This document shows, one piece after another, positions 51,237 through 62,100 of a stretch of DNA of 64,000 nt. The stretch lies in NCBI RefSeq assembly GCF_019396325.1, contig NZ_JAHKRO010000029.1, forward strand, positions 17,776 through 81,775, in the 5' to 3' direction. Position 1 is the stretch's first letter, and each line of letters opens with the position of its first letter. Under the pieces are notes generated by a model. That model was not told where the DNA came from and ran no database searches. It was given only the letters and a program-made list of their open reading frames with translations. The position numbers and the translations under genes were made by a program. Origin of the DNA: Nonomuraea ceibae. Lineage in GTDB: Bacteria; Actinomycetota; Actinomycetes; Streptosporangiales; Streptosporangiaceae.

Positions 51237-51840
51237 CCACCACGGCGGCGCGGTAGCCGGGGGCCACGTCCAGCGGGTGGGCGTGGCACTCGGGGAAGCG
51301 CGAGGAGCGTGACAGCACGGTGGCGTGCGTCGCGCTCCTTTCGCGTACGACGACGTCGCTCAGGGCGGCCAGGCCGGCGCCGGACGCCTTCACGTACGCC
51401 TCCTTGACGGTCCACAGGCGGAAGAACGCGTCCGGGCCCTCGGCGCGCACGCGGTCGGCCTCCTCGGGCTGGTAGAAGCGCCGGGCGAGGGCCAGGTGGT
51501 CGGCGTCGGCGCGGACGCGCTCCACGTCGACGCCCACGCGGCCGCCCGGCGGGGCGACGGCGACGAGCGCCCAGCCGCCGGAGTGCGACAGGTTGAAGTC
51601 CGGCCCGCCGCCGTCCGCCAGGCACGGCCGCCCGGCCTCGTCCCGGCCGAACCCGAGCCCCGCCGGGTCGGCGCCGCGCGCCCGCCCCAGGATCGCGCGC
51701 AGCGCCGCGTGCGCCACCACGTAGCGGCGGCGCTCCCCGCCGTCCGCGAACCCCAGCGCGCGCTCGCGCTCGTCCTGGGACAGCAGCCGCCATCCCCGGG
51801 CGGCGTCCGGCCGGTCCAGATCGACCCGCCACACCCGCAC
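51199..51840 (-). CDS. Sfp-type 4'-phosphopantetheinyl transferase
   Basis: The 213 residues contain the PPTase motifs GVDVERVRAD and FFRLWTVKEAYVKASG, with the Mg-binding Asp and Glu and the WxxKEA segment. It would activate the ACP domains and free ACP of this cluster using CoA. GTG 51840 begins at the conserved front (VWRVDLDRPDA). A GTG at 52032, overlapping the thioesterase stop by GTGA, would add a Pro/Ala-rich 64-residue extension. It is the last gene of the minus-strand operon. Confidence 0.88.
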   Translation of the reverse strand: MRVWRVDLDRPDAARGWRLLSQDERERALGFADGGERRRYVVAHAALRAILGRARGADPAGLGFGRDEAGRPCLADGGGPDFNLSHSGGWALVAVAPPGGRVGVDVERVRADADHLALARRFYQPEEADRVRAEGPDAFFRLWTVKEAYVKASGAGLAALSDVVVRERSATHATVLSRSSRFPECHAHPLDVAPGYRAAVVVTTAWTPAPRTG

Positions 51841-52028
51841 CCCGCCGCCGGGGACTCCCACAGGCGACACCCGGGCCTCCACGCCGGCGTTCCCGGCGTT
51901 CCCGGAAGGAGCGGGCCCCCGCACGGCGGCGCGCGACCTCGGGAGGGTGCGCGGCGTGCGGGGGCCGGAGGGTTCGGCGGACGCCGTGGGGGGTGGGGCC
52001 GGCGGGTCCCCCCAGACCCGCCGGCTGG

Positions 52029-52823
52029 TCACACCCACGGGCGCAGCGCCTGGGCGACGAGGCGGTGCGTGCGCGCCGCCTGCTCGAAGACGGCGAAGTG
52101 GCCGCCGTCGAACGGGTGCAGCGCGAACGGGGCGGCCGTCTGGTCGCGCCAGCGCGCCACCTTCTCCGGCGCGACCCGGGGGTCCGACGCGCTGGGCAGC
52201 GCCGAGATCGGCACGTCCAGCGGCGGCTCCTCCTGGTACACGTACGTCTCCTTGACGGTGAAGTCCGCCTGGACGGCCGGCAGGATCATCGCCAGCGCCT
52301 CCGGGTCGGACAGCAGCCACTCGGGCGTCCCGCCGAGCCGGCGCAGCAGGGCGACGACCTCGGGCCCGCTCATCCCGCGCACCGGCGGGCCGGGCTCGTA
52401 GGTGACGTGCGGGGCGTCGGCGCCGGAGACGAACAGGTGCACCGGCTCCGGCCCGCCGCGCCGCCGGACCTCCCGGACGAGCTCGAAGGCCACCAGCCCG
52501 CCGAGGCTGTGCCCGTACAGGGCGTAGCGGCGGCCGGCGGCCGACAGCTCGACGTCGGCGAGCACCACGTCGGCCAGGTCGGAGACGAGCTCCGGCATGC
52601 TCAGGTACGGCGGCTCCTTGTGCCGCCCCTCCCGGCCGGGCGGCTGCACCGGCTGGACGGCGACGCCCGGGAGCTTGCGCTGCCACAGCCGGAACGCCGA
52701 GGCGGCGCCGCCGGCGTGGGGCAGGCAGTAGAGCGGCAGCGCCCCCGGCTCGGCCCCGGTGAGCGTCCGGAACGGCAGCCAGCGGACGAGCACGTCGTCG
52801 CTGGTCAGATCATGGACGGTCAT
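52029..52823 (-). CDS. Type II (editing) thioesterase
   Basis: The 264 residues belong to the GrsT/TEII group of alpha/beta hydrolases. LPHAGGAASAF is the oxyanion loop, Ser106 is in GHSLGG, and the catalytic His is in FDGGHFAVFE near the end. Such enzymes remove wrong acyl groups from carrier domains. The gene is 10 bp after the FkbH-like gene. No terminal TE domain is seen in the visible PKS proteins, so this discrete enzyme might also take part in release. Confidence 0.9.
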   Translation of the reverse strand: MTVHDLTSDDVLVRWLPFRTLTGAEPGALPLYCLPHAGGAASAFRLWQRKLPGVAVQPVQPPGREGRHKEPPYLSMPELVSDLADVVLADVELSAAGRRYALYGHSLGGLVAFELVREVRRRGGPEPVHLFVSGADAPHVTYEPGPPVRGMSGPEVVALLRRLGGTPEWLLSDPEALAMILPAVQADFTVKETYVYQEEPPLDVPISALPSASDPRVAPEKVARWRDQTAAPFALHPFDGGHFAVFEQAARTHRLVAQALRPWV

Positions 52824-52833
52824 GGTCGGTCCC

Positions 52834-53907
52834 TCATTCGGCGATCTCCAGCTTCACGTAGGCGGGAGGCGGCTGCACGGCGTCCAGATCGGCCTCCAGC
52901 ACCACCTGCGCGCCGTCCCGGCTCACCTCCCTGAACCCGGCGAAGGCGTACGTGATCTGCATCATGCGGTTGCGGCCGGTCTCCACGAAGTCGGCGCGGA
53001 CGGCGACGCCCGCCTCGGCCGCCAGCCGCAGGATGTGGTTGAGCAGCACCATCCCCACGCCGCGTGACATGACCCGGCACGACATGAGCATCATGCACAG
53101 CCGCCAGCTCTTCTCCTCCTTCTCCACCAGGGCCAGCCCGATCTTTCCGTAGCTGCCGAACCTGTCGGTGAGCGAGGCGACGAGGAGCAGGTGGTCGGGT
53201 GACTCGCGCAGCGCGTCGAGCTCGTCGTAGGAGTAGGTGCGGCCGGTGGAGTTGAGCTGGTTGGTGCGGACGGTCAGTTCCTCGGCCCGCTGCAGGTCCT
53301 CCCGGCGGGCGGGCGCGATGGTGAACGTCATGCCGAGCCCGGCGAGGAACTCCTCGCTGGTGCCGACGAACTCCTGCTCCAGCTCGTCCCTGGCGATCTG
53401 GCCCTGGTACATGGCGCGCCGCTGGGCCGACTCGTCGGTGACGAACCGGGGCCGGAACTCGGGCCTGGCCAGCGCCTCCTCCAGGTCCAGGATGTCGACG
53501 CAGGTGACGTCGGGCACCTCGTGGGCGACCTCGGCGCGTTCGAACTCCTGGTCGTCGACGAACGCGAACGCGTCCAGGCCGAGGTTGAGCGCCTTGGCGA
53601 TGACCTTGATGGACTCCGACTTGGCGTTCCAGTTGATCTGCGGGTGCAGGAACATGTCCTCCAGCCCGAGCTCGCGCAGCTTGGCCATGGCCGTGTCGTG
53701 GTCGTTCTTGCTGGCGACGGAGTGCAGCACGCCCTTGCGGTCGAGCTCGTGGATGCGCTCGACCACGGCGGGGCGCACGGTGACGTCGCCGTCCTCCAGC
53801 AGGACGCCGTTCCACAGCGTGTTGTCGAGGTCCCACACGATGCACTTGATGCGGCCGCGGGCGGGCTTGGCGGGCAGCGCGCCTGGCCGCTCGGTGGTCA
53901 CGGTCAT
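52834..53907 (-). CDS. fkbH: FkbH-like glyceryl-ACP-forming HAD-superfamily protein
   Basis: The 357 residues combine an N-terminal HAD IIIC domain (CIVWDLDNTLWNG, nucleophile Asp26 and Asp28; FVDDQEFERAEV) with a C-terminal acyltransferase-like domain (about 190-345). Proteins of this family take 1,3-bisphosphoglycerate, dephosphorylate it and load glyceryl onto a free ACP. This starts methoxymalonyl- or hydroxymalonyl-ACP formation. It overlaps the FkbI-like gene by ATGA. The partner ACP and both oxidising enzymes are in the same operon. Confidence 0.93.
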   Translation of the reverse strand: MTVTTERPGALPAKPARGRIKCIVWDLDNTLWNGVLLEDGDVTVRPAVVERIHELDRKGVLHSVASKNDHDTAMAKLRELGLEDMFLHPQINWNAKSESIKVIAKALNLGLDAFAFVDDQEFERAEVAHEVPDVTCVDILDLEEALARPEFRPRFVTDESAQRRAMYQGQIARDELEQEFVGTSEEFLAGLGMTFTIAPARREDLQRAEELTVRTNQLNSTGRTYSYDELDALRESPDHLLLVASLTDRFGSYGKIGLALVEKEEKSWRLCMMLMSCRVMSRGVGMVLLNHILRLAAEAGVAVRADFVETGRNRMMQITYAFAGFREVSRDGAQVVLEADLDAVQPPPAYVKLEIAE

Positions 53908-55037
53908 CTGGTCGTCTCCCGTTCTGCCTGGCCGGCGATGGTGATCCGCTGGACCTCGTTGCTGCCTTCGATGATCTCCATGACCTTGGCGTCACGGTAG
54001 AAGCGCGCCACCGGGGAGCCGGGGGCGCAGCCGCTGGCGCCGTGGATCTGGACGGCCTCGGAGGCGTGCCTGGCCGCGGCGGTGGAGGCGAAGTACTTCG
54101 CCACCCAGGTGGCCATGATCGTGGCGGACTCGCCGGCGTCCTTGAGCCGGCCGGCCTCGGCGACGAGCAGCCGGGCCGCCCGCGCGTCGGTGACCATGTC
54201 GGAGAGCTTGGCCTGGATGAGCGGCAGCTCGGCCAGGGGCCGGCCGCCGACCTCGCGGCGGGCGGCGTAGCCGGCCGACGCCTCCAGGCACGCCTGGACG
54301 ATGCCGAGCGACCCGGCGGCGACGCTGTAGCGGCCGAGGTCGAGGGTGCCGGTGAGGACCATGCCGGCGGTGAACCCGCTCGGGCCGAGCAGCGCGTCGG
54401 GGCCGAGGGCGACGCCGTCGAACGTGATCGTCGCCAGCATGGACGCGCGGGTGCCGAGCATGTCGTCGATCGGCGTGACCGTCACGCCCGGCGTGTCCCT
54501 CGGCACCAGGAAGGCGCCGATGCTGGTGGCGGTGCGGGCGAAGACGAGGAACACGTCGGCCCGCTGGCCGCCGGTCGTCCACGTCTTCACCCCGTCGATC
54601 ACCCAGCCGTCGCCCGTCTGGGTGGCGGTGGTGGTGATGCCGGCGGCGTCGCTGCCGGCGCCGGGCTCCGACAGGCAGAACGCGCCGAGCGCGTCCCCGG
54701 CGGCGAGCGGCGCGGACCAGCGGTCGCGCTGCGCGTCGGTGCCCCAGCGGCGCAGCGTCCACGACACCATCGTGTGCACGGTCAGCAGGCTGCGCAGCGA
54801 CGAGCAGCCCCGGCCCACCTCCTCGTGCACCTCGCCGAGCGTGACCATGTCCATCGACAGCGGGTCCCACAGCCCGGCTTCGGCGGCCCGTCGCAGCAGG
54901 TCCTCGGGGACGCGCCCGCTGCTGTCGTAGGCGTCGGCGTACGGCACGACGTGGGTGTCCACGAACGCGCGGGCCGAGCTGCGGCCGGTGACGGGGGCGG
55001 CGCCCGCCGGAGCGGGCGCCGTGCTGGTGAGGGTCAC
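53904..55037 (-). CDS. FkbI-like acyl-ACP dehydrogenase
   Basis: The 377 residues are an acyl-CoA dehydrogenase-fold flavoprotein (FCLSEPGAGSDAAGITTTAT; base E357 in EIIEGSNEVQR). In the methoxymalonyl/hydroxymalonyl pathway this type of enzyme works with the FkbK-like dehydrogenase in the two-step oxidation of the glyceryl-ACP carbinol towards the malonate-level carboxylate. The start is GTG 55037, overlapping the ACP stop by GTGA. The stop overlaps the fkbH-like start by ATGA, so the three are tightly coupled. Confidence 0.88.
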   Translation of the reverse strand: MTLTSTAPAPAGAAPVTGRSSARAFVDTHVVPYADAYDSSGRVPEDLLRRAAEAGLWDPLSMDMVTLGEVHEEVGRGCSSLRSLLTVHTMVSWTLRRWGTDAQRDRWSAPLAAGDALGAFCLSEPGAGSDAAGITTTATQTGDGWVIDGVKTWTTGGQRADVFLVFARTATSIGAFLVPRDTPGVTVTPIDDMLGTRASMLATITFDGVALGPDALLGPSGFTAGMVLTGTLDLGRYSVAAGSLGIVQACLEASAGYAARREVGGRPLAELPLIQAKLSDMVTDARAARLLVAEAGRLKDAGESATIMATWVAKYFASTAAARHASEAVQIHGASGCAPGSPVARFYRDAKVMEIIEGSNEVQRITIAGQAERETTR

Positions 55038-55282
55038 GCGACGGCCAGGTCGGAGGTGAGCCGCGCCACCAGCGCGGACATGGCGTCGGCGGTGCGGAAG
55101 TTGTCGATGCGCAGCTCCTCGTTGGGGATGGTGACGCCGAACGTCTTCTCGACGAACATGACGAGCTCCATGGCGAACAGGGAGTTGACGAAGCCGAGCG
55201 CGAAGATGTCCTGCGACTCGTCGATCTCCGCCTGCGGGTAACGGCCGCGGATGAAGTCGAGGATCTGGGTCTTGCTGGACAT
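55034..55282 (-). CDS. Discrete acyl carrier protein of the extender-unit pathway (FkbJ-like)
   Basis: The 82-residue ACP has its probable phosphopantetheine serine in GFVNSLFAMELVMF (Ser34), in place of the usual DSL. This NSL form is common in carriers partnered with FkbH proteins. It would carry glyceryl, then tartronate-semialdehyde-level and hydroxymalonyl groups. The ATG at 55282 is 11 bp after the dehydrogenase stop. Confidence 0.92.
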   Translation of the reverse strand: MSSKTQILDFIRGRYPQAEIDESQDIFALGFVNSLFAMELVMFVEKTFGVTIPNEELRIDNFRTADAMSALVARLTSDLAVA

Positions 55283-55293
55283 GGGTGACTCCT

Positions 55294-56145
55294 TCAGCTC
55301 TGGGTGGTGTAGGTGTAGAAGCCGCGGCCTGACTTGCGTCCGTGCAGGCCGGCGTCGGTCATCTGCTTGAGCAGCGGGCAGGGACGGTACTTGCTGTCGG
55401 CGTAGTGCTCGTAGAGCACCTCGACGCTGTAGAGGATGGTGTCGACGCCGATCAGGTCGGCGGTCTCCAGCGGGCCCATCGGGTGGCCGAAGCAGCCGCG
55501 GAACACCTCGTCCACCGACTCGGCGTCGGCGACGCCCTCGTGCACCAGGTAGGCGGCCTCGTTGACGGTCAGCATGAGGACCCGGTTGGAGATGAAGCCG
55601 CACGAGTCCTTGACGTCGACGGCCTTCTTGCCCATCGCCGTCAGCAGGTCCCTGGTGCGCTGGATCGTCTCGGGCGAGGTGTGGAAGCCGGGGATCAGCT
55701 CCACGACGGGCTTGGCGGGCACCGGGTTCATGAAGTGCACGCCGATGACCTTGTCGGGGCGGCCGGTGACGGCCGCCATCTTGGTGATGGGGATGGCCGA
55801 GGTGTTGACGACGAAGACGGTGTCGGGCCCGCACTCGGCGTCGAGCGTCTCGTACACCTCCCGCTTGACGTCCCAGTTCTCCGTCACGTTCTCGATGACG
55901 AGGCTCGCCTTGGCGGCGCCGGCGGCGCCGACGGCGGTGGTGATCCTCGACAGGATCTCGTCGGGGTCCAGGGCGGGACCGCCCATGAGGCGGCTCATCC
56001 GGGCGTTGCGGCCGATGGTGGCCAGCGCGTCCGCGAGGATGCGCTCGTCCTTGTCGACCAGGACGACCTCGTGGCCGGTCTGGGCGAGGTTCTGGGCCAC
56101 GCCGACGCCCATCACGCCGGCGCCGATCACGCCGATCACGGTCAT
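55294..56145 (-). CDS. 3-hydroxyacyl-CoA dehydrogenase-family protein (FkbK-like)
   Basis: The 283 residues show a Rossmann domain (IGVIGAGVMGVGVAQNLAQT), the family segment GVHFMNPVP with the catalytic His, a Glu-containing helix, and the C-terminal domain ending LHGRKSGRGFYTY. In this gene set it oxidises the alcohol of glyceryl-ACP with NAD(P)+. ATG 56145 has a GAAGGAG site. It lies 23 bp after the large PKS gene. Confidence 0.92.
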   Translation of the reverse strand: MTVIGVIGAGVMGVGVAQNLAQTGHEVVLVDKDERILADALATIGRNARMSRLMGGPALDPDEILSRITTAVGAAGAAKASLVIENVTENWDVKREVYETLDAECGPDTVFVVNTSAIPITKMAAVTGRPDKVIGVHFMNPVPAKPVVELIPGFHTSPETIQRTRDLLTAMGKKAVDVKDSCGFISNRVLMLTVNEAAYLVHEGVADAESVDEVFRGCFGHPMGPLETADLIGVDTILYSVEVLYEHYADSKYRPCPLLKQMTDAGLHGRKSGRGFYTYTTQS

Positions 56146-56168
56146 GTCCGCTCCTTCAGGTTGGGGTG

Positions 56169-59100
56169 TCACCGGCCGCGTCTGCGGGCGGCGGAGGCTT
56201 CGAGCCCGGATCTGCGCAGCTGCGCGCGGACCTGGCTGCCGCCTGGGTCGGCGGCCGCGGGCGCCGTGCCGGAGGCCAGGGCCTCGGCGGTGCCGGCGAG
56301 CGCGGCCACGGTGGGCGACTCGTAGAGGATGTGCGGCGGCAGCTCGGCCAGCTCGAACGCGCGGCGGACCGCCGCCACGATCGAGACGCCGAGCAGGGAG
56401 TTGCCGCCGAGTTCGAAGAAGTTGTCGTGCACGCCGACGCGTTCCAGCCGCAGCGACTCCGCCCAGATCGCGGCGATGGTCTCCTCGGCGTGGCCGGACG
56501 GCTCCTGGTAGGGGGTGAGCAGTTCGGGGCGGGGGTGCCGTTCGCCGCCGGTCCCGCCCAGGCCGGGCGAGGTCACCGCCTCCAGGGTGAAGCGGGCGCT
56601 GCCGGCGACGAGGGTGGGGAAGTCCTGGGTGGAGACGACGACGCGCGGCTCGCCGGTGGCCAGGGCGCGCCGCAGGGAGCGCCAGCCGTCGTCGAAGCCG
56701 ATGCCGATCCTGGCCCGGTTGTCGCGGAAGAAGTCGCGCAGCGCCTCCTCGTAGCCGTCGAGCCCGGCCTCCCAGGCGTTCCACGTCCATTCGCCCCAGC
56801 CGATGGCGACGACGCGGCGGCCGGTGGCGGCCAGCCGGCAGGCGTAGGCGTCCAGGTAGGCGTTGGCGGCGCAGTAGTCGACCTGGCCGGGGCCGCCACC
56901 GGTGGCGGAGGTGATGGAGGAGAACAGGGCGAGGAAGTCGAGCGGGATCTCGCCGGGTTCGCCGATGCGCAGCGCCTCGGCGACGGCGTGGACGCCGCCG
57001 ACCTTGGGGGCGAGCACGTCGTCGAGCTCCTCGGGCCGCTTGAACTGCATGAGCCCCATCGCGGGGACCCCGGCGGCGTGCAGGACGCCGTGCAGCGCGC
57101 CGAACCGGTCGAGGGCGGCGTCGACGGCGCGGCGCACGTCGGCGGCGGAAGCCGCGTCGCCGGTGACGAGCTCGACCTCGGCGCCCGCCTCGATGAGGGC
57201 GGTGACCTCGGCGACGCGCCGCCTGGTGGTCTCCCCGGCGTGCCGCTCGCCCGAGAGGACGGCGGGCCATTCGGCGCGGGGCGGCAGGCCGGTCCTGGCG
57301 AGCAGGACGAGCTTGGCGGCGCGTTCGCGGGCCAGGTGACCGGCCAGGCCGAGGGCGATGCCGCCCAGGCCGCCGGTGATCAGGTAGACGCCGCCGTCGC
57401 GCAGCGGGTCGGGGGCGTCGGGCACGGGCATCGGGTCGTAGCCGGGCAGCCAGCGGCGGCCCCGGCGCAGCGCCACGGTGCGGTCGCCGTGCGGGCGGGC
57501 CAGCTCGGCGGTGAGCGCGTCCAGGTCGGTCGCGGCCGGGTCGCCGGGCAGGTCGACGAGGCGGGTGGTCACGCCGGGGTACTCCAGCGGGATCACCAGG
57601 CAGGGTCCGGCCAGGGTGGCGCCGGACGGGTCGGCGACCTCCTCGCCGAGCACCTGCTGGGTGCCGGAGACGGCCACGTCGAGCGACCAGCCGCCGATGC
57701 CGGACTCGCCGGCGGCGCGGGCGAGCGCGACGAGCGTGTGCAGGCCGCGCGTGACGGTGAGCTCGTGCGGGCCCGGCTCCAGCGACCACAGGTGGACGAC
57801 GCGCTCCAGCGGCCGGCCGGCGGCGCGCAGGTCGCGCAGCAGGGCGAGGAGGTCGTCGACGCTGCCGGGCCGGACCGTGTGGCCGTCCGGGGTCGCGGTG
57901 TAGGCGTCGCCGGGGCGGACCAGGGTGACGGTGGCGCCGGTGGCGGCCAGCCTGCGGGCGGCCTCGTCGGCCAGGCCGTCGCGGGTGAACACCAGCCAGG
58001 AGCCCGGCTGAGCGGTGGCGGGCGCGGGGGCGGCGGTCTGCCGCCACACGGGCAGGTAGAGCCACCGGTCCTCGGGCAGCTTGGGCAGCCCGGCGACGGC
58101 CTCGAACAGGTCCTCCGGCTCGGCGGCGACGGCCTTGGCGCGGGCGGGCGGGTCGATCCAGTGGCGCTGCCGCTGGAACGGGTAGGTGGGCAGCGGGATC
58201 CGGCCCGGCGCCCCGGCCGCGCCGCCGTCGCCGCCGTCGCGGCCGTGGTAGGCGTCCCAGTCGAGGGTGACGCCGCACAGCCACAGCCTGGCCAGGCAGC
58301 CGGCCAGCGTCTCGTCGCCGGGGGTGCCGTCGCTCGCGCCGGGCATGGTGTGGGTGATCAGCGGCCACCGCTCGGGCGGGCAGCCGGTGGCGCGGACCAG
58401 CGCGCCGAGCGACTGTCCCGGCCCGATCTCCACGACGGCCAGCTCCGGGTCGGCGAGCAGCCGTTCCGCGCCGTCGGCGAACCGCACCGTCGCGCACATG
58501 TGCCGCGCCCAGTAGCCGGGGTCGCACACCAGCGCGGCGTCCGCGACGTCGCCGGTCACGTTCGACACGTACGGCAGCGCGGGCGGGTTGAGCGTGACGT
58601 TGGCCTTGACCCACTGGGTGAGGTCGTGGGCGGCCGGTTCGAGCATGCGGGAGTGGAAGGCGTGGCTGGTCTCCAGGGGGCGGCACGGGATCTCGGCGGC
58701 GCGCAGCTCGGCGGCCAGGGCGGCGACGGGCTCGGCGGGGCCGGCGACGACGGTGACCTGGGGGCCGTTGACGGCGGCGACGTCCAGGCCGCGCTCCTCC
58801 AGCCGGAAGCGGCGGGCCAGCGCGGCGGCGGGCATCGAGACGGCGAGCATCGACCCGCCGGGCAGCTCGGCGATGAGCTTCGCCCGGTGGGCGACGAGCG
58901 CGACGGCGTCCTGGAGGGAGAGCACGCCCGACAGGCAGGCGGCGACGTACTCGCCGAGGCTGTAGCCGAGCATGATCTCCGGCTGGACGCCCCACGCCAT
59001 GAGGGTGCGCGCCAGCGCGTACTCCACGGCGAACAGGGCGGGCTGGGCGAGCTCGGTGCGCGCCAGCGTCGCGGCCCGCGCCCCGTCCGGCCCGCCGCCG

Positions 59101-62100
59101 GAGGCGGTCTCCCGGCCGAGGAGGGCGGCCAGGCCGGGGGCGGCGGCGCGGTCGCCGGTGAGCAGGTCCGCGACGCCGGTCACGTCCATGACGCCGGCCA
59201 GCGCCGCCAGGCAGTCGTCGAGCGCCTGGCGGAAGGCGGGCTCGTGGCGGTGCAGGTCGGCGGCCAGGCCCGGGTACTGCTCGCCGACGCCCGCCAGCAG
59301 GAAGGCGACCCGGCGGCCCTGCGCGGTGTCGGTGCGGGAGAGCAGGCCCGCGCCGCCGTCCAGCGCGGCCGCCGCGCCGGCCGCGTCGGCGGCCACCAGC
59401 GCGCGCCGGTGCTCGAACGTCTTCCGCCCGGCCTGCAGCGTGTACGCGGCGTCGGCCAGCCGGACGCCCGGCTCGGCCGCCAGGTGCCGGCCCAGCCTGC
59501 GGCACGCCTCGTCGGCCGCCGCGGCGGCGCGGGCCGACACCGGCAGCACCTGGTAGCGGCGGCCCTGCGGCTCGGCGTCGCGGGAGACGGCCGGGGGCTC
59601 CTCGATCACCATGTGGACGTTGGTGCCGCCCATGCCGAGCGAGTTCAGCCCGGCGATGCGCGGGCGGCCGTCACGGGTCCGCCACGGCGACAGCTCGGTG
59701 TTGACGTAGAACGGGCCGGACTCGAAGTCGATCTCCGGGTTGGGGCTGGTGTAGTGCAGACTGGCCGGGATCACGCCGTCGCGGATCGCGAACGCGGTCT
59801 TGATCAGCCCGCTCGCCCCGGCCGCCCGGTCCAGGTGGCCGACGTTCGTCTTGACCGACCCGATCGCGCAGTAGCGGCGCTCGCTGGTCGGGCCGAAGGC
59901 GCGGGCGAGCGCGGCCACCTCGATCGGGTCGCCCAGCTCGGTGGCGGTGCCGTGCGCCTCGACGTAGCTGATGTCCTCGCCGGTGACGCCGGCGTCGGCC
60001 ATCGCGTCGGCGATCACCCGCGACTGGCCGACGACGCTGGGCGCGGTGTAGCCGACCTTGAGCGCGCCGTCGTTGTTCATCGCCGTGCCGCGGATCACCG
60101 CCCAGACGTGGTCGCCGTCGCGCAGCGCGTCCGGCAGCCGCTTGAGCAGGACGGCGGCGGCGCCGTCGCCGAACATGCTGCCCTTGGCCCGCGCGTCGAA
60201 CGTGCGCACGTGCCCGTCGGGCGACTCCTGCCCGCCCGGCCCGTACAGGTGGCCGACGCGGTCCGGCACCCGGATGGAGACGCCGCCCGCCAGCGCGAGC
60301 TCGCACTCGCCGTTGCGCAGCGACTGCACCGCCAGGTGCGCGGCGACCAGCGACGTGGAGCAGAACGTCTGCACGGCGACGCTCGGCCCGTGCAGGTCGA
60401 GCAGGTACGACACGGTCGTGGGCAGCGCGTCCTTGTCGTTGCCCATGATCACTTCGAAGTCGCTGAAGCCAGCCTTGCCGCCCGCGCCCAGCAGGTGGTC
60501 GGTCATCCTCAGCAGGTAGGTGCTGATGTTGGCGCCGCCGAACACGCCGACCCGGCCCCGCCGCTCCGGCGCGGCGTACCCAGCCTGCTCCAGCGCCTCC
60601 CAGCACACCTCCAGGAACGCCCGCTGCTGCGGGTCGGTGATGGCGGCCATGCGCGGGCTCATCCCGAAGAACGCCGCGTCGAAGCCCCCGACGTCGTCCA
60701 GCACCGGCCGCGCCGGCACGTACGCCGGGTCGCGCACCTGCTCGGGGTCGGCCCCGGCGGTCAGTAGCTCGTCCTCGGAGAAGAACGTGATCGACTCGAC
60801 GCCCTCGCGCAGGTTCCGCCAGAACGCGTCCACGTCCGGCGCGCCGGGGAAACGGCCCGCCATCCCGACGATCGCGATCCGCCGGTCGTCGTCCTCGGTG
60901 ACGCGCTCCACCCGCGCGGCCCGTACGGGCTCGGCCTGCGGCGCGGCGGTGGAACGGCGCTCGTCGAGCACGGCGGCCAGCGTGGCGACCGTGGGCGCCT
61001 CGAACAGGGTCACCGTCGGCACCGCGATCCCGTGCCGCTTCTTCACCAGCGCCAGCATCTGCAGCGCCACCAGGGAGTTGCCGCCGAGGTCGAAGAAGTT
61101 GTCCCGGGTGCCGACGGGCTCCACGCCCAGCACCTCCGACCAGAGCGCCGCCAGGTCCCGCTCGGCCTGCGTGATCGGGGCCGTGTACGGCTGGGGCAGC
61201 TCGGGGCGGGGGAAGCGGTCGCCGCTCCCGGCCGCCTCCGGGCCCGGCGCGCTCATGGCACGCGGGAGCCGGTCGTCGAGGCCGCCCGCGGCGACCACGA
61301 CGTGCGGGGCGGCGCCGGCCCGGACCCGGTCGAAGGCCGCCAGGGCCTCCTCCGCCGTCATCGAGTGCGCCGCCATCGCCGCGCCCAGGCCGCCCTCGAT
61401 GCGGTCGAGCGTCACCGCCCAGGTGTCCCAGCTCGCGGCCGTCCACCGGGTGGCGCCGCCGTGGTGGCGGTGGGCGATCGCCGTCAGCGCCGCGTTCGCG
61501 GCGGCGTAGCTGCCGAACGTGATGCCGCCCAGCAGCGACGACGTGGAGGCGAACAGCACGCAGAAGTCCGGCGTCAGCTCCGTGCCCGCCAGCGCCTCGG
61601 CCAGCGCCAGCGCGCCGCCGACCTTGGCGTCGAAGTGCCGGGCCACCGCGTCCGCGTCCAGCTCGCGCAGCGGGCGGAACGTGTCGGGCGTGGTCACGGC
61701 GGCGGCGTGCACGACGCCGTCCAGCCGGTCCAGCCCGGCCAGCAGCGCGCGCACGGCGGCCGGGTCGGTGACGTCCACGCGGGGCGCGCTCACCTCGACG
61801 CCCAACTCCCGCAGCGCGTCGACCGCGTGCCGCCGCGGGTGGCCCGGGTCGTCCGGCACGCCGCCCCGGCTGGCCAGGACCAGCCTGCCCGCCCCGGCGC
61901 GGGCCAGGTGCCCGGCCAGCAGCAGGCCCACGTCCCCGAGCCCGCCCGTCACCAGGTACGTCCCACCCCGCCGCACCGGGGCCCCGTCCGCCGGGGTGGC
62001 GTCGTCGGGGGTGTAGGCGCGGGTCAGGCGGGTGCCGTGGCGGTAGGCGACGAAGACGTCGCCGGGCGGGGTGCGGAGCTCCGCCTCCAGCGCCTCGGCC

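Noticed and set aside
52834..56145. Tetronate-type glyceryl-ACP pathway
   Set aside because: FkbH plus ACP alone would allow it, but the two dehydrogenases fit the malonate-level oxidation route and no FabH-like condensing enzyme or tetronate 2-oxoacid component is seen.
55294..59505. Single large minus-strand protein joining the 3-hydroxyacyl-CoA dehydrogenase with upstream sequence
   Set aside because: The upstream part is an out-of-frame reading of the PKS. The dehydrogenase has its own ATG (56145) and ribosome site.
56166..60767. Very long plus-strand open frame opposite the minus-strand PKS
   Set aside because: Same shadow effect; Gly/Ala/Val-rich composition without motifs, against complete KS, AT, KR and ACP motifs on the other strand.
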